Source of the DNA: Egicoccus sp. AB-alg6-2 | Lineage (GTDB): Bacteria > Actinomycetota > Nitriliruptoria > Nitriliruptorales > Nitriliruptoraceae | Assembly (NCBI RefSeq): GCF_041821025.1 | Contig: NZ_JBGUAY010000004.1 | Coordinates: forward strand, 186,001-250,000 | Reading direction: 5' to 3' | DNA length: 64,000 bases | Part shown: piece after piece, positions 44,254-52,928 of the stretch | Layout: each line of letters begins with the position of its first letter | How positions within the stretch are numbered: position 1 is the stretch's first letter | Made by a program: the position numbers and the translations under genes | Notes under the pieces: model-generated | Databases searched by the model: none | The model's input: only the letters and a program-made list of their open reading frames with translations | What the model was told of the DNA's origin: nothing

Positions 44254-46002
44254 ATGCGGTCACCTAGCATCCGGCGATGGCGGGGCGTTGGCCTCGTCAT
44301 GGCTGCCGCGCTCGTCGTCACAGCATGTGGCGGCGGCGACACGGCTGAAGAGCCGGAGCCCGAGACCACCGAACCGGCACCGACGGACGACGACACCGAA
44401 GAGCCCGAGGAGCCCGAGGAGACCGAGGACGACGAGCAGGCCGGCGGCCCCGTCGAAGGCGGCACCATCCTGTTCGGTGACGAGCAGGAGCCGACCATCC
44501 TCAACGGCTGGCTGATCGACGGCAACTCGCTGGTCACCTCGAAGGTCAACGCGAACATCTTCCCCGGCGCCTACGTGATCCAGCCGGACTTCTCCTACGC
44601 GCCGTGGCTGCTCGACGGCGAGGCGGAGTTCACCGAGGACCCGTTCAGCGTCACCTACACCATCCGTGAAGAGGCCGTGTGGTCCGACGGCGAGCCCATC
44701 GACGCCGAGGACTTCGTCTTCACGTTCGAGACGATCATGGACGAAGAGGCCGCCTGGGCCGACCAGATCACCTCGCGCAACGGCTACGACCTCATCACCG
44801 ACTACGAGGTCGTCGACGAGAAGACGGTCACCTTCAACTTCGAAGAGCCCTACGCCGCCTGGCAGCTGCTCTTCAGCGGCATCCTGCCCCAGCACGTGCT
44901 CGAGGGTGAGGACTTCACCACCGTCCTCAACGACGAGCTGCCGGACGTCTCCGGTGGTCCGTACATCTTCGACTCGTGGGACCGCGGTACCCAGTTGCGT
45001 CTCGTCAAGAACGAGAACTACTGGGACGGCGACGTGATGCTCGACGAGATCATCTTCCGGTACGTGCCCGACACCACCACCCTCACGAACCAGATGATCG
45101 GTGGCGAGATCGACATGTACGACCCGCAGCCGCAGATCGAGCTCGTCCAGACCCTCGAGGGCGCGTCCGACCAGCTGCAGTACGACGTCGGTCTCGGCCC
45201 GGTGTGGGAGCACATCGACTTCAACACGCTCGTCGACGGTCTCGACCGTGAATACGTGCGTCAGGCCATCGCGCTCGGCATCAACCGCGAGCAGATCGTC
45301 GACACGCTCGTCCGTCCGGTCGACCCGGAGGCCGAGGTCCTGAACAACCCGTTCTGGATGGCGAACTCCGAGTTCTACGAGCCCGTCTACTCGCAGTGGG
45401 ACTACGACCCCGACGCCGCGATCAGCCTCCTCGAGGAGAACGGCTGCACCCGTGGCGACGGCGACATCTTCGAGTGCGACGGCACGCGCCTCTCGTTCCG
45501 CATCAGCACCACCGGCGGCAACGAGCGTCGCGAGCTCACCCAGCAGCTGATCCAGGCCGACCTGCAGCAGGTCGGTATCGAGATCTCCATCGAGAACGAC
45601 GAGGGCGCGACGTTCTTCGAGCGTCTCAACACCCCCGACAACTGCGGTGGCGTCTGCGACTACGACATCGGTCTGTTCGCCTGGGTCGGCTCGCCCGACC
45701 CGTCGGGCAACGCCAACATCTACGGTTGTGACGGCGATGAACCGCGTGCCCAGAACTGGACCGCGTGGTGCAGCGAGGAGATCACCAACCTGATGGACGA
45801 GGCGAACTCCACCGTCGACCCCGAGGCCAACGCCGACCTGTGGAACCAGGCCGCGCAGGTCTTCGCGGACGGCGCACCGGTGGTGCCGCTGTTCCAGCAG
45901 CCGCAGCTGCTCGCGTTCGCGAATGACATCACGGGTCCGCAGCTGAACCCGACCAACGCCACGCAGTTCTGGAACTCCTCCGAGTGGGCGCGCACCGAGT
46001 GA
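44254..46002 (+). CDS. ABC-transporter substrate-binding lipoprotein, peptide family 5 (DppA/OppA-like), 582 aa
   Basis: The lipobox VVTAC gives a lipidated Cys at about residue 25, followed by an extremely acidic Glu/Asp/Pro/Thr tether (about 29-63). The mature domain has the SBP_bac_5 order: VEGGTILFGDEQEPTILNG, VWSDGEPIDAEDFVFTFETI, RQAIALGINREQIVDTLV and the final VVPLFQQPQLLAF. It captures a peptide or similar ligand outside the membrane for the permease encoded downstream. CAAGGAG eight bases before the ATG is a strong ribosome binding site. Confidence 0.93.
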   Translation: MRSPSIRRWRGVGLVMAAALVVTACGGGDTAEEPEPETTEPAPTDDDTEEPEEPEETEDDEQAGGPVEGGTILFGDEQEPTILNGWLIDGNSLVTSKVNANIFPGAYVIQPDFSYAPWLLDGEAEFTEDPFSVTYTIREEAVWSDGEPIDAEDFVFTFETIMDEEAAWADQITSRNGYDLITDYEVVDEKTVTFNFEEPYAAWQLLFSGILPQHVLEGEDFTTVLNDELPDVSGGPYIFDSWDRGTQLRLVKNENYWDGDVMLDEIIFRYVPDTTTLTNQMIGGEIDMYDPQPQIELVQTLEGASDQLQYDVGLGPVWEHIDFNTLVDGLDREYVRQAIALGINREQIVDTLVRPVDPEAEVLNNPFWMANSEFYEPVYSQWDYDPDAAISLLEENGCTRGDGDIFECDGTRLSFRISTTGGNERRELTQQLIQADLQQVGIEISIENDEGATFFERLNTPDNCGGVCDYDIGLFAWVGSPDPSGNANIYGCDGDEPRAQNWTAWCSEEITNLMDEANSTVDPEANADLWNQAAQVFADGAPVVPLFQQPQLLAFANDITGPQLNPTNATQFWNSSEWARTE

Positions 46003-46042
46003 CCCACGAGTGACGGGATCCGGAGGCGTTCGGTAGCTTCCG

Positions 46043-46078
46043 GGCCGGCGCCTGTTCCTTCGGGAGCGGGCGCCGGCC
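46043..46078 (+). terminator. stem-loop between the binding-protein and permease genes
   Basis: A 10-bp GC stem (46043-46052 with 46069-46078) enclosing a further short stem and a small loop, with no T-run after it. Such hairpins between the first and second genes of binding-protein operons usually protect the upstream mRNA or reduce readthrough, letting the binding protein be made in excess. Confidence 0.6.
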
Positions 46079-46126
46079 ACCCCGTCGTACCCGGTTCGTC
46101 TCCTCCTACCGGGAAGGATCCGTCGC

Positions 46127-47101
46127 GTGCTCAACTATGCGCTGCGCCGTCTTCTCATCACCATCCCCATCCTGATCCTGTCGACCTTCCTGACCTTCGG
46201 GTTCGTGTCGTCCGTGGGTGACCCGCTCGCCGACCTGCGCGCGCAGCCCAACATCACGCAGGAGCAGATCAACCGGGTTCGCGAGGCCCGTGGCCTCGAC
46301 GACCCGTTCCCCGTGCAGTACCTGCGCTGGGTCGAGCAGATCCCCCAGGGCGGCTTCGGCGAGTACCTGATCTCGCCGCGCCCGATCTGGCCGGACTTGC
46401 GGCGGGTCATGGGCAACACCCTGCAGTTGGTCGTCGCCGCCGAGCTGATCGCCTTCGTGGTCGCCGTCGGTCTCGGCGCGGTCTCCGCCAAGCGGCAGTA
46501 CAGCGTCTTCGACTATTCGACGACCACGCTCAGCTTCATCGGATTCTCGATGCCGGCCTTCTGGTTCGCTCTGCTGCTGCAGGTGGGCGTGCTGATCGTC
46601 TACAACTGGACCGGAACCCGCATCTTCCCGATCGCGAACCTGTCCTCGCCCAATCCCGGCACGGGACTGGCGTTCTGGCTCGACCGCGCGCACCACCTCG
46701 TGCTGCCGATCGCCTCCCTCGCGATCTTCTCGGTCGCCAGCTACAGCCGCTACATGCGCGCTTCCATGCTCGAGGTGATGTCGTCGGACTACATCCGAAC
46801 GGCCCGTGCCAAGGGACTGCCGGAGCGCAAGATCACGACGCGCCACATGATGCGCAACGCGCTGATCCCGACCGTGACGGTCGCGGCGCTCTCCTTCGGC
46901 ACCCTGATCTCGGGCGCCATCGTCATCGAGAGCGTGTTCGGCCTCGACGGGATGGGGCGCTACTTCGTCAACGCGTTGGGCCGCCGCGACCCGTACCCCA
47001 TCATGGCCTGGTTGCTGCTCGTCGGCTTCTTTTTGATGATCGCAAACCTCGTCGCCGACCTGCTGTACGGCCTTCTCGATCCGAGGATCCGCTATGAGTG
47101 A
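46127..47101 (+). CDS. peptide ABC transporter permease, DppB/OppB type, 324 aa
   Basis: Six hydrophobic segments, starting LNYALRRLLITIPILIL. The N-terminal TMD_DppB part is followed by the permease domain with the EAA-like loop YIRTARAKGLPERKITTRHMMRNALIP that contacts the ATPase. GTG 46127 follows GGGAAGG. It overlaps the next gene by 8 bases and is the second gene of the five-gene importer operon. Confidence 0.93.
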   Translation: MLNYALRRLLITIPILILSTFLTFGFVSSVGDPLADLRAQPNITQEQINRVREARGLDDPFPVQYLRWVEQIPQGGFGEYLISPRPIWPDLRRVMGNTLQLVVAAELIAFVVAVGLGAVSAKRQYSVFDYSTTTLSFIGFSMPAFWFALLLQVGVLIVYNWTGTRIFPIANLSSPNPGTGLAFWLDRAHHLVLPIASLAIFSVASYSRYMRASMLEVMSSDYIRTARAKGLPERKITTRHMMRNALIPTVTVAALSFGTLISGAIVIESVFGLDGMGRYFVNALGRRDPYPIMAWLLLVGFFLMIANLVADLLYGLLDPRIRYE

Positions 47102-48104
47102 CCGCTCCGAGCGACCCATGGCGGCCCAGGACGTGCCGGCCCCCGGCAGCGCCGGCGGGGCGGACATCGCCACCGACGACGCCGGCCTGCACACGCCCAA
47201 CGAGCCCGCGAACGAGCACCACGACTACCACGACGGCAGCCAGATCGTCGTGCGCAGCCAGTGGCAGCTGTTCCGACGCCGGTTCCTGCGGCACAAGCTG
47301 GCGATGGGCAGCCTGCTGTTCTTGGCCATCGTTGCCATCGTCGCGTTCAACGCCGAGCGGATCGCTCCCTACGGCTACGCCGACATCGACGTCATCCGCC
47401 GCTCGACGCCGCCGACGCTGGAGGGCTGGCACCTGTTCGGCACCGACCAGCTCGGACGCGACTACTTCAGCCGGGTGATCTACGGCACGCGGGTGTCGCT
47501 GCAGGTCGCGGCCGTCGTCGCGGTCGTCTCCACCGTCATCGGCACCGTCATCGGCGCCATCGCGGGGTACTACCGCGGCTGGGTCGACGCGTTCCTGATG
47601 CGCTTTGCCGACCTGATCATCATCGTGCCGCTGTTGGCCGTGCTCCTGATCGCGGCCGCCTTCCTCGGTCAGGGCCGACCGATGCGCATCGCGATCATCA
47701 TCGCCCTGCTCGTGTGGCCCTCGCTGGCCCGCATCGTGCGCGGCGTGTTCCTGAGCCTGCGCGAGAAGGAGTACGTCCAGGCGGCCCGGGCGGCGGGTGC
47801 CGGTGACCTGCGCATCATGTTCCGGCACATGCTGCCCAACACGATGGGCCCGATCCTGGTCAACATGACCCTCGTGCTCGCTGCCGCGATCCTCCTCGAG
47901 GCCACGCTCGCCTTCCTCGGCCAGGGCGTCAACCCACCGACGCCGGCACTCGGGCTGCTCATCAACGACGGGCGCAGCTCCATGCAGACCCAGTGGTGGC
48001 TCGTCGTCATGCCCGGTCTGGCCATCGTCGCCATCGCCCTCGCGATCAACTTCGTCGGGGACGGCCTGCGCGATGCACTCGACCCGACCCAGCAGGAGAA
48101 GTGA
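47094..48104 (+). CDS. peptide ABC transporter permease, DppC/OppC type, 336 aa
   Basis: A soluble N-terminal stretch of about 60 residues rich in His, Asn and Asp, then FRRRFLRHKLAMGSLLFLAIVAI (OppC N-terminal region) and five more membrane segments. The EAA-type loop is YVQAARAAGAGDLRIMFRHM. It forms the heterodimeric channel with the preceding permease. Its TGA shares one base with the next ATG. Confidence 0.93.
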   Translation: MSDRSERPMAAQDVPAPGSAGGADIATDDAGLHTPNEPANEHHDYHDGSQIVVRSQWQLFRRRFLRHKLAMGSLLFLAIVAIVAFNAERIAPYGYADIDVIRRSTPPTLEGWHLFGTDQLGRDYFSRVIYGTRVSLQVAAVVAVVSTVIGTVIGAIAGYYRGWVDAFLMRFADLIIIVPLLAVLLIAAAFLGQGRPMRIAIIIALLVWPSLARIVRGVFLSLREKEYVQAARAAGAGDLRIMFRHMLPNTMGPILVNMTLVLAAAILLEATLAFLGQGVNPPTPALGLLINDGRSSMQTQWWLVVMPGLAIVAIALAINFVGDGLRDALDPTQQEK

Positions 48105-49189
48105 TGGGCGCCGAGCCCCAGTTCGTCGACGCACCGGCTGCCGGGACCGACGTCCAGCCGCTGCTGTCGATCCGCAACCTCGTCACCGAGTTCAAGACCC
48201 CCGACGGCATCGTCCACGCCGTGGACGGGGTCAGCTACGACGTCTTCCCCGGCGAGACCCTGGGTGTCGTCGGTGAGTCGGGATCGGGGAAGTCCGTCAC
48301 CGTCATGAGCGTGCTCGGGCTGATTCCCCAGCCGCCGGGACGTATCGCGGCGGGCGAGATCATCCTCGACGGCCAGGACCTGCTGCAGTTCTCGCAACGC
48401 GAGCTGCGGCGGGTGCGCGGCAAGGACGTCGCGATGATCTTCCAGGACCCGATGACGTCGCTCAACCCGGTGCTCACGGTCGGCGACCAGCTCGCCGAGG
48501 CGATCCTGGTCCACGAGGACATCAGTGCCGATGACGCCCGCAAGCGGGTCGTGGAACTGCTCGAGCTCATCGGCGTGCCGAACGCCGACGACCGCTTCGA
48601 CCAGTACCCCCACGAGTACTCGGGCGGGATGCGCCAGCGCGCCATGATCGCGATGGCGATGGCGAACCGGCCCAAGATCCTCATCGCCGACGAGCCGACC
48701 ACCGCCCTGGACGTCACCATCCAGGCCCAGGTGCTCGAGGTGCTCGAGCGCGCCAAGCAGGAGACCAACGCCGGTGTCGTGCTGATCACGCACGACCTCG
48801 GCGTCATCGCCGAGATGGCCGACCGGGTCGTGGTGATGTACGGCGGCCGCGTCGTGGAGACCGGCACCGTCGACGAGATCTTCCACTCCCCCCGCCACCC
48901 CTACACCCTCGGGCTGCTGTCGAGCCTGCCGCGGCCGGACGTCGACATGGAGCGCCTGGTCCCGATCCCGGGTCAGCCGCCCAGCCTGATCAACCTGCCC
49001 AGCGGCTGTTCGTTCCACCCGCGGTGCCACCTCGGCGAGGGCCGGCAGAAGTGCCGCACCGAAGAACCGCCGCTGTTCCAGCTCGGACCGATGCGTGCCT
49101 CGGCGTGCCACTTCCACCAGGAGATGGAGGACGAGGTCCATCTCGTCGAGCGCACCACGGGCACCACGATCGAGGGTGACGAGGTATGA
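48104..49189 (+). CDS. peptide ABC transporter ATPase, DppD/OppD type, 361 aa
   Basis: Walker A GESGSGKS near residue 60, Q-loop [12 protein letters not shown], signature YSGGMRQRA, Walker [13 protein letters not shown] and H-loop LITHDLG. The C-terminal oligopeptide extension ([12 protein letters not shown], then [10 protein letters not shown] with further Cys residues) may bind an iron-sulfur cluster as in related OppD/DppD proteins. ATG 48104 overlaps the upstream stop by one base. Confidence 0.94.
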   Translation: MGAEPQFVDAPAAGTDVQPLLSIRNLVTEFKTPDGIVHAVDGVSYDVFPGETLGVVGESGSGKSVTVMSVLGLIPQPPGRIAAGEIILDGQDLLQFSQRELRRVRGKDVAMIFQDPMTSLNPVLTVGDQLAEAILVHEDISADDARKRVVELLELIGVPNADDRFDQYPHEYSGGMRQRAMIAMAMANRPKILIADEPTTALDVTIQAQVLEVLERAKQETNAGVVLITHDLGVIAEMADRVVVMYGGRVVETGTVDEIFHSPRHPYTLGLLSSLPRPDVDMERLVPIPGQPPSLINLPSGCSFHPRCHLGEGRQKCRTEEPPLFQLGPMRASACHFHQEMEDEVHLVERTTGTTIEGDEV

Positions 49190-50253
49190 GCACCGCCGTT
49201 TCCGCCACCACCAGTCCCGAGCCGGTACCCGAGGACCAGCTCCACGTCCGCGCGCAACGCGGCGAGGAGATCCTGCGCGTCGAGGGCCTGACGAAGCACT
49301 TCCCGCTGCGTGGCGGGGTGTTCAACCGCCAGTACGGCGCCGTGCGCGCCGTCGACGGGGTCAACCTGACGATCAACGCCGGCGAGACGGTCAGCCTCGT
49401 CGGCGAATCCGGCTGCGGCAAGTCGACGACCGGCCGCTGCATCGTGCGACTGCTCGACCCGACCGCCGGGCACGTCTACTTCAAGGGGCACGACCTCGCC
49501 GAGATGTCGCACCGGCAGATGCGCCAGATGCGACGCGAGATCCAGATCGTGTTCCAGGACCCGTACGCGTCGCTCAACCCCCGCATCAACGTCAGCGAGA
49601 TCATCGCCGAGCCGTTGCGGATCTACGGGCGGTACAAGAACGGCGGCAAGGACCGGGTCAAGGAGCTGATGAAGATCGTCGGGCTCAACCCCGAGCACGG
49701 CAACCGGTTTCCGCACGAGTTCTCCGGCGGCCAGCGCCAGCGCATCGGCATCGCCCGCGCACTCGCGCTCAATCCGCAGCTGCTCATCCTCGACGAGCCC
49801 GTTTCGGCCCTCGACGTGTCGATCCAGGCGCAGGTCATCAACCTGCTCCAGGAACTGCAGCAGGAGTTCGGACTCGCCTACCTGTTCATCGCCCACGACC
49901 TGTCGGTGGTCCGCCACCTCTCCGATCGCGTCGCGGTGATGTACCTCGGACACGTGGTGGAGTTCGGTACCAAGCACGAGATCTTCCGCAACCCGACCCA
50001 CCCGTACACCCAGGCGTTGCTGTCAGCCGTCCCCCTGACCGACCCCCGCCTGCGCGGCAAGCGTGAGCGCATCGTCCTCGAGGGCGACGTTCCCAGTCCG
50101 TCCAACCCGCCGTCGGGGTGCCGGTTCCGCACCCGCTGCTGGAAGGCCGAGGAGATCTGCGCGACCGAGGTACCCGAGCTGATCGACCGGTTCGGCCACG
50201 GCCATCCCAGCGCCTGCCACTTCGCCGAGCCGCGGGCCGTCATCCGCGGCTGA
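49186..50253 (+). CDS. peptide ABC transporter ATPase, DppF/OppF type, 355 aa
   Basis: Partner ATPase of the importer: Walker [11 protein letters not shown]-loop [12 protein letters not shown], signature [10 protein letters not shown], Walker [14 protein letters not shown]-loop FIAHDLSV, and a C-terminal extension with four Cys ([17 protein letters not shown] and SACH). ATG 49186 overlaps the preceding stop by 4 bases. Last gene of the operon; a large hairpin follows. Confidence 0.94.
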   Translation: MSTAVSATTSPEPVPEDQLHVRAQRGEEILRVEGLTKHFPLRGGVFNRQYGAVRAVDGVNLTINAGETVSLVGESGCGKSTTGRCIVRLLDPTAGHVYFKGHDLAEMSHRQMRQMRREIQIVFQDPYASLNPRINVSEIIAEPLRIYGRYKNGGKDRVKELMKIVGLNPEHGNRFPHEFSGGQRQRIGIARALALNPQLLILDEPVSALDVSIQAQVINLLQELQQEFGLAYLFIAHDLSVVRHLSDRVAVMYLGHVVEFGTKHEIFRNPTHPYTQALLSAVPLTDPRLRGKRERIVLEGDVPSPSNPPSGCRFRTRCWKAEEICATEVPELIDRFGHGHPSACHFAEPRAVIRG

Positions 50254-50262
50254 TCGCAAACC

Positions 50263-50298
50263 CGCCCCGACCTGCGACGACGCGTCCAGGTCGGGGCG
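50263..50298. terminator. 12-bp stem hairpin between convergent dppF-like gene and tpiA
   Basis: CGCCCCGACCTG (50263-50274) and its exact complement (50287-50298) with a 12-base loop, 10 bases past the importer stop. There is no strong T-run on the plus strand; on the minus strand GGTTTG follows. Probably a shared terminator for both convergent transcripts. Confidence 0.6.
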
Positions 50299-50330
50299 CG
50301 CGCGGACAGCGGACCGGGGCCGGGCCGCCC

Positions 50331-51104
50331 CTACCTCCGGTGTCCGACGATGAGCGCGAAGTCCTCGCTCGAGAGGCTGGCGCCGCCGACGAGCGCCCCG
50401 TCGATGTCCGGCCGCGACATCAGCTCGCGGACGTTGCCCGGCTTGACGCTGCCGCCGTACTGGATCCGGATGCCGGCAGCGGTCGCCTCGTCGTACAGCG
50501 CCGCCAGTTCGGTGCGGATGGCGGCGCACATGTCCTGCGCGTCCTGCGGCGTTGCGGTCCGGCCGGTGCCGATGGCCCAGACCGGCTCGTAGGCCACGAC
50601 CAGCTCCTCGGGGTCCGCGACCGCGATCCCGGCCAGGCTGCCGCGCAGCTGCGACACCACCACGTCGACGGCCTGGCCCGCCTCGCGCTGGTCGAGCGAC
50701 TCGCCGACGCACAGGATCGGCCGCATCTTGTGGCGTTGCACCGCGGCGACCTTGGCGTTGACGATCTCGTCGGTCTCGCCGAACAACGCCCGCCGCTCCG
50801 AGTGGCCGACGACGACGTAGCGCACGTCGAGCCGGGCCAGCATCGTGGCGGAGATCTCGCCGGTGAAGGCGCCCTCGTCCTCGGTGTGGCAGTTCTGCGC
50901 GCCGAGGTGGATCGGCAACCGGTCCGACTGCAGCAGCGTCTGGACCGACCGCAGGGCCACGAACGGCGGGCACACCACGATCTCCTGGCCTTCGTAGTCC
51001 TCCTCGCGGAGGTGGTAGGCCAACTTCTGGACCAGCTGGATCGCCTCGAGGTGGTCGCGGTGCATCTTCCAGTTCCCGGCGATGACGGGTACCCGCTCGG
51101 TCAC
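50331..51104 (-). CDS. tpiA: triosephosphate isomerase
   Basis: 257 residues, standard length. Interconverts dihydroxyacetone phosphate and glyceraldehyde-3-phosphate. AGNWKMH provides Asn and the catalytic Lys, VVGHSERR the catalytic His, VAYEPVWAIGTG the catalytic Glu and flexible loop 6, and YGGSVKPGN the phosphate site. GTG 51104 follows GAAGGA. It lies 57 bases downstream of the ABC exporter pair and may also have its own start, since TAGGGT (51145-51150, minus strand) lies in the gap. Confidence 0.97.
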   Translation of the reverse strand: MTERVPVIAGNWKMHRDHLEAIQLVQKLAYHLREEDYEGQEIVVCPPFVALRSVQTLLQSDRLPIHLGAQNCHTEDEGAFTGEISATMLARLDVRYVVVGHSERRALFGETDEIVNAKVAAVQRHKMRPILCVGESLDQREAGQAVDVVVSQLRGSLAGIAVADPEELVVAYEPVWAIGTGRTATPQDAQDMCAAIRTELAALYDEATAAGIRIQYGGSVKPGNVRELMSRPDIDGALVGGASLSSEDFALIVGHRR

Positions 51105-51161
51105 GCTTCGAATCCTTCGTGGCGTTTGGTGTCGGCAGGCTGCGACCCTAATCGCTCCGGC

Positions 51162-52928
51162 TCAGCTGCCGGATACGGCCGACCAGTCGGCGTGCAGTTC
51201 CCGGTACACGCCGGCCTGCCGCACCAGTTCGGCGTGCGTGCCCTGCTGGACCAGCCGGCCGGCGTCGAAGACCAGGACGCGGTCGGCGGCCTCGGCGGTG
51301 GAGAGCCGGTGCGCGACCGTGACGCTGGTGCGTCCGGCGGTCAGTCGCTCGATGGCCCGGCGCAGCCGCACCTCGAGCGCGGGGTCGACGGCCGAGGTGG
51401 CCTCGTCGAGCACGAGCAGGTCGGGCGCGACGATCCAGGCACGCACCAGGGCCACCAGTTGCCGCTCGCCGGCCGAAAGGCGCGAACCGCGCTCCCCCAC
51501 CCTGGCGTCCAATCCACCCGGCAACCCGCCGACCCACTCGGTGAGCCCGAGTTCCTCGAAGGCGGTGACGATGTCGTCGCGCGACGCCTCGGGGACGCCG
51601 TAGCGGACGTTCTCGGCGAGGGTCGTGTCGAACAGGAAGCCGTCCTGCGGCACGAAGGCCACCCGGCGGCGTAGCGAGTCGAAGCGCACCTGCTCCAGCG
51701 GGATGCCCGACAGCGACACCGTGCCCTCCACCGGATCCACCAAGCGCGTCATCAGCTTGACGAACGTGGACTTGCCCGAACCGGTTTCGCCGACGACCGC
51801 GACGCGCTCCCCCGGCGCGATGACGACGTCGAGGTCGCACAGCACGTCCGGGCCGTCCGGATACCGGAATCGGACCGCGGTGAAGCGGACGGCGAGCGGG
51901 CCAGCCGGCAGTTGCCTGCCGTCGCCGAACCGTCCGGGGTCGGCGAGCTCGAGGGGGGTGTCCAGGACGTCCACCACCCGGCGCACGCCGGCGGCCGCCG
52001 TCTGCGCCTGGTCGAGCACCTCGACGAGCAGCTGGACCGGCTCGATGAAGAGCGTCACCAGGAACAGAAACGCCACCAGCTGCCCCGCCGTGAGGCCGAC
52101 GTCGGGGCCGACCAGGACACCGGCCGCGACGACCATCGCCGTGACCGACGCGGCGAACAGCTCGCCGCTGGAGAACATCGCGGCGCCCAGCGCGCCGGTG
52201 CGGAACTCGGTCCTGAACTGGGCGTCGAGGGCCGCGTCGACCTTCTGGCGACTGCGATCCTCGGTGCCGAAGGCGCGGATGGTCGGCAGTCCGGCGATGG
52301 TCTCGGACATCGCCCCCATCGAATCGGCGACACGCACCCGGACGCGGTCGTAGGCCCGCGAGAGGATGCGCTGGAAGGCCAGCAGCAGGATCGCGTAGAG
52401 GATGCCTGCGACGAGGACCAGCAGCGTGAGCCGCCAGTCGTAGACCGCCATCAGACCGAGGACCAGGGCGACCTGTGCCGCGCCGACCAGCATCCCGACG
52501 CCGCCCCACTCGAGGAACATCGAGATGGCCTCGATGTCGGAGGTGACCCTTGACACCAGCACGCCACGGCGTTCGGACTGCACGTGCAGCACGGACAGGT
52601 CGTGGACGTGACGGAACACCTTGACCCGCAGCTCGGCCAGGCCCCGTGCCGCGGCGATCGCCAGGCGGTACTGCGCCATGCGGTTGGCGAGCATGGCACC
52701 GAGCAGCGCGACGACCGCGACCGCACCCGCGACCACCACGGACCCCACGTCGATGGTGTCCCCCGACAGCACCTCCCGATCGAGCAGTTCCCGCACGGCG
52801 ATGGGCACCACGAGCTGCCCGGCCGTGCCGAGCACCGCCAGGATCAGGGTGGTGCGCAGGCCGACGGCGAGCGCGGGGGCCTCGTGCAGCGCGCGGCGGA
52901 TCGCGGCGACCGCGGATCGCGAGTTCAT
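51162..52928 (-). CDS. ABC exporter half-transporter (type IV), 588 aa, with degenerate signature motif
   Basis: Six N-terminal membrane helices (to about residue 310) and a C-terminal ATPase: Walker A GETGSGKST, Q-loop AFVPQDGFLF, Walker B LLVLDEATSAVDP with catalytic Glu, H-loop VAHRLST. The signature loop reads LSAGERQ instead of LSGGQ. ATG 52928 overlaps the partner gene's stop by 4 bases. Together they form a heterodimeric exporter in which this subunit supplies the intact Walker B and H-loop and the poor signature. Substrate (drug, lipid or peptide) unknown. Confidence 0.93.
   Translation of the reverse strand: MNSRSAVAAIRRALHEAPALAVGLRTTLILAVLGTAGQLVVPIAVRELLDREVLSGDTIDVGSVVVAGAVAVVALLGAMLANRMAQYRLAIAAARGLAELRVKVFRHVHDLSVLHVQSERRGVLVSRVTSDIEAISMFLEWGGVGMLVGAAQVALVLGLMAVYDWRLTLLVLVAGILYAILLLAFQRILSRAYDRVRVRVADSMGAMSETIAGLPTIRAFGTEDRSRQKVDAALDAQFRTEFRTGALGAAMFSSGELFAASVTAMVVAAGVLVGPDVGLTAGQLVAFLFLVTLFIEPVQLLVEVLDQAQTAAAGVRRVVDVLDTPLELADPGRFGDGRQLPAGPLAVRFTAVRFRYPDGPDVLCDLDVVIAPGERVAVVGETGSGKSTFVKLMTRLVDPVEGTVSLSGIPLEQVRFDSLRRRVAFVPQDGFLFDTTLAENVRYGVPEASRDDIVTAFEELGLTEWVGGLPGGLDARVGERGSRLSAGERQLVALVRAWIVAPDLLVLDEATSAVDPALEVRLRRAIERLTAGRTSVTVAHRLSTAEAADRVLVFDAGRLVQQGTHAELVRQAGVYRELHADWSAVSGS

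Noticed and set aside
44260-46134. 624-residue minus-strand frame opposite the Dpp/Opp binding protein
   Set aside because: A Val/Leu/Asp-rich mirror of the acidic lipoprotein on the other strand; no motif.
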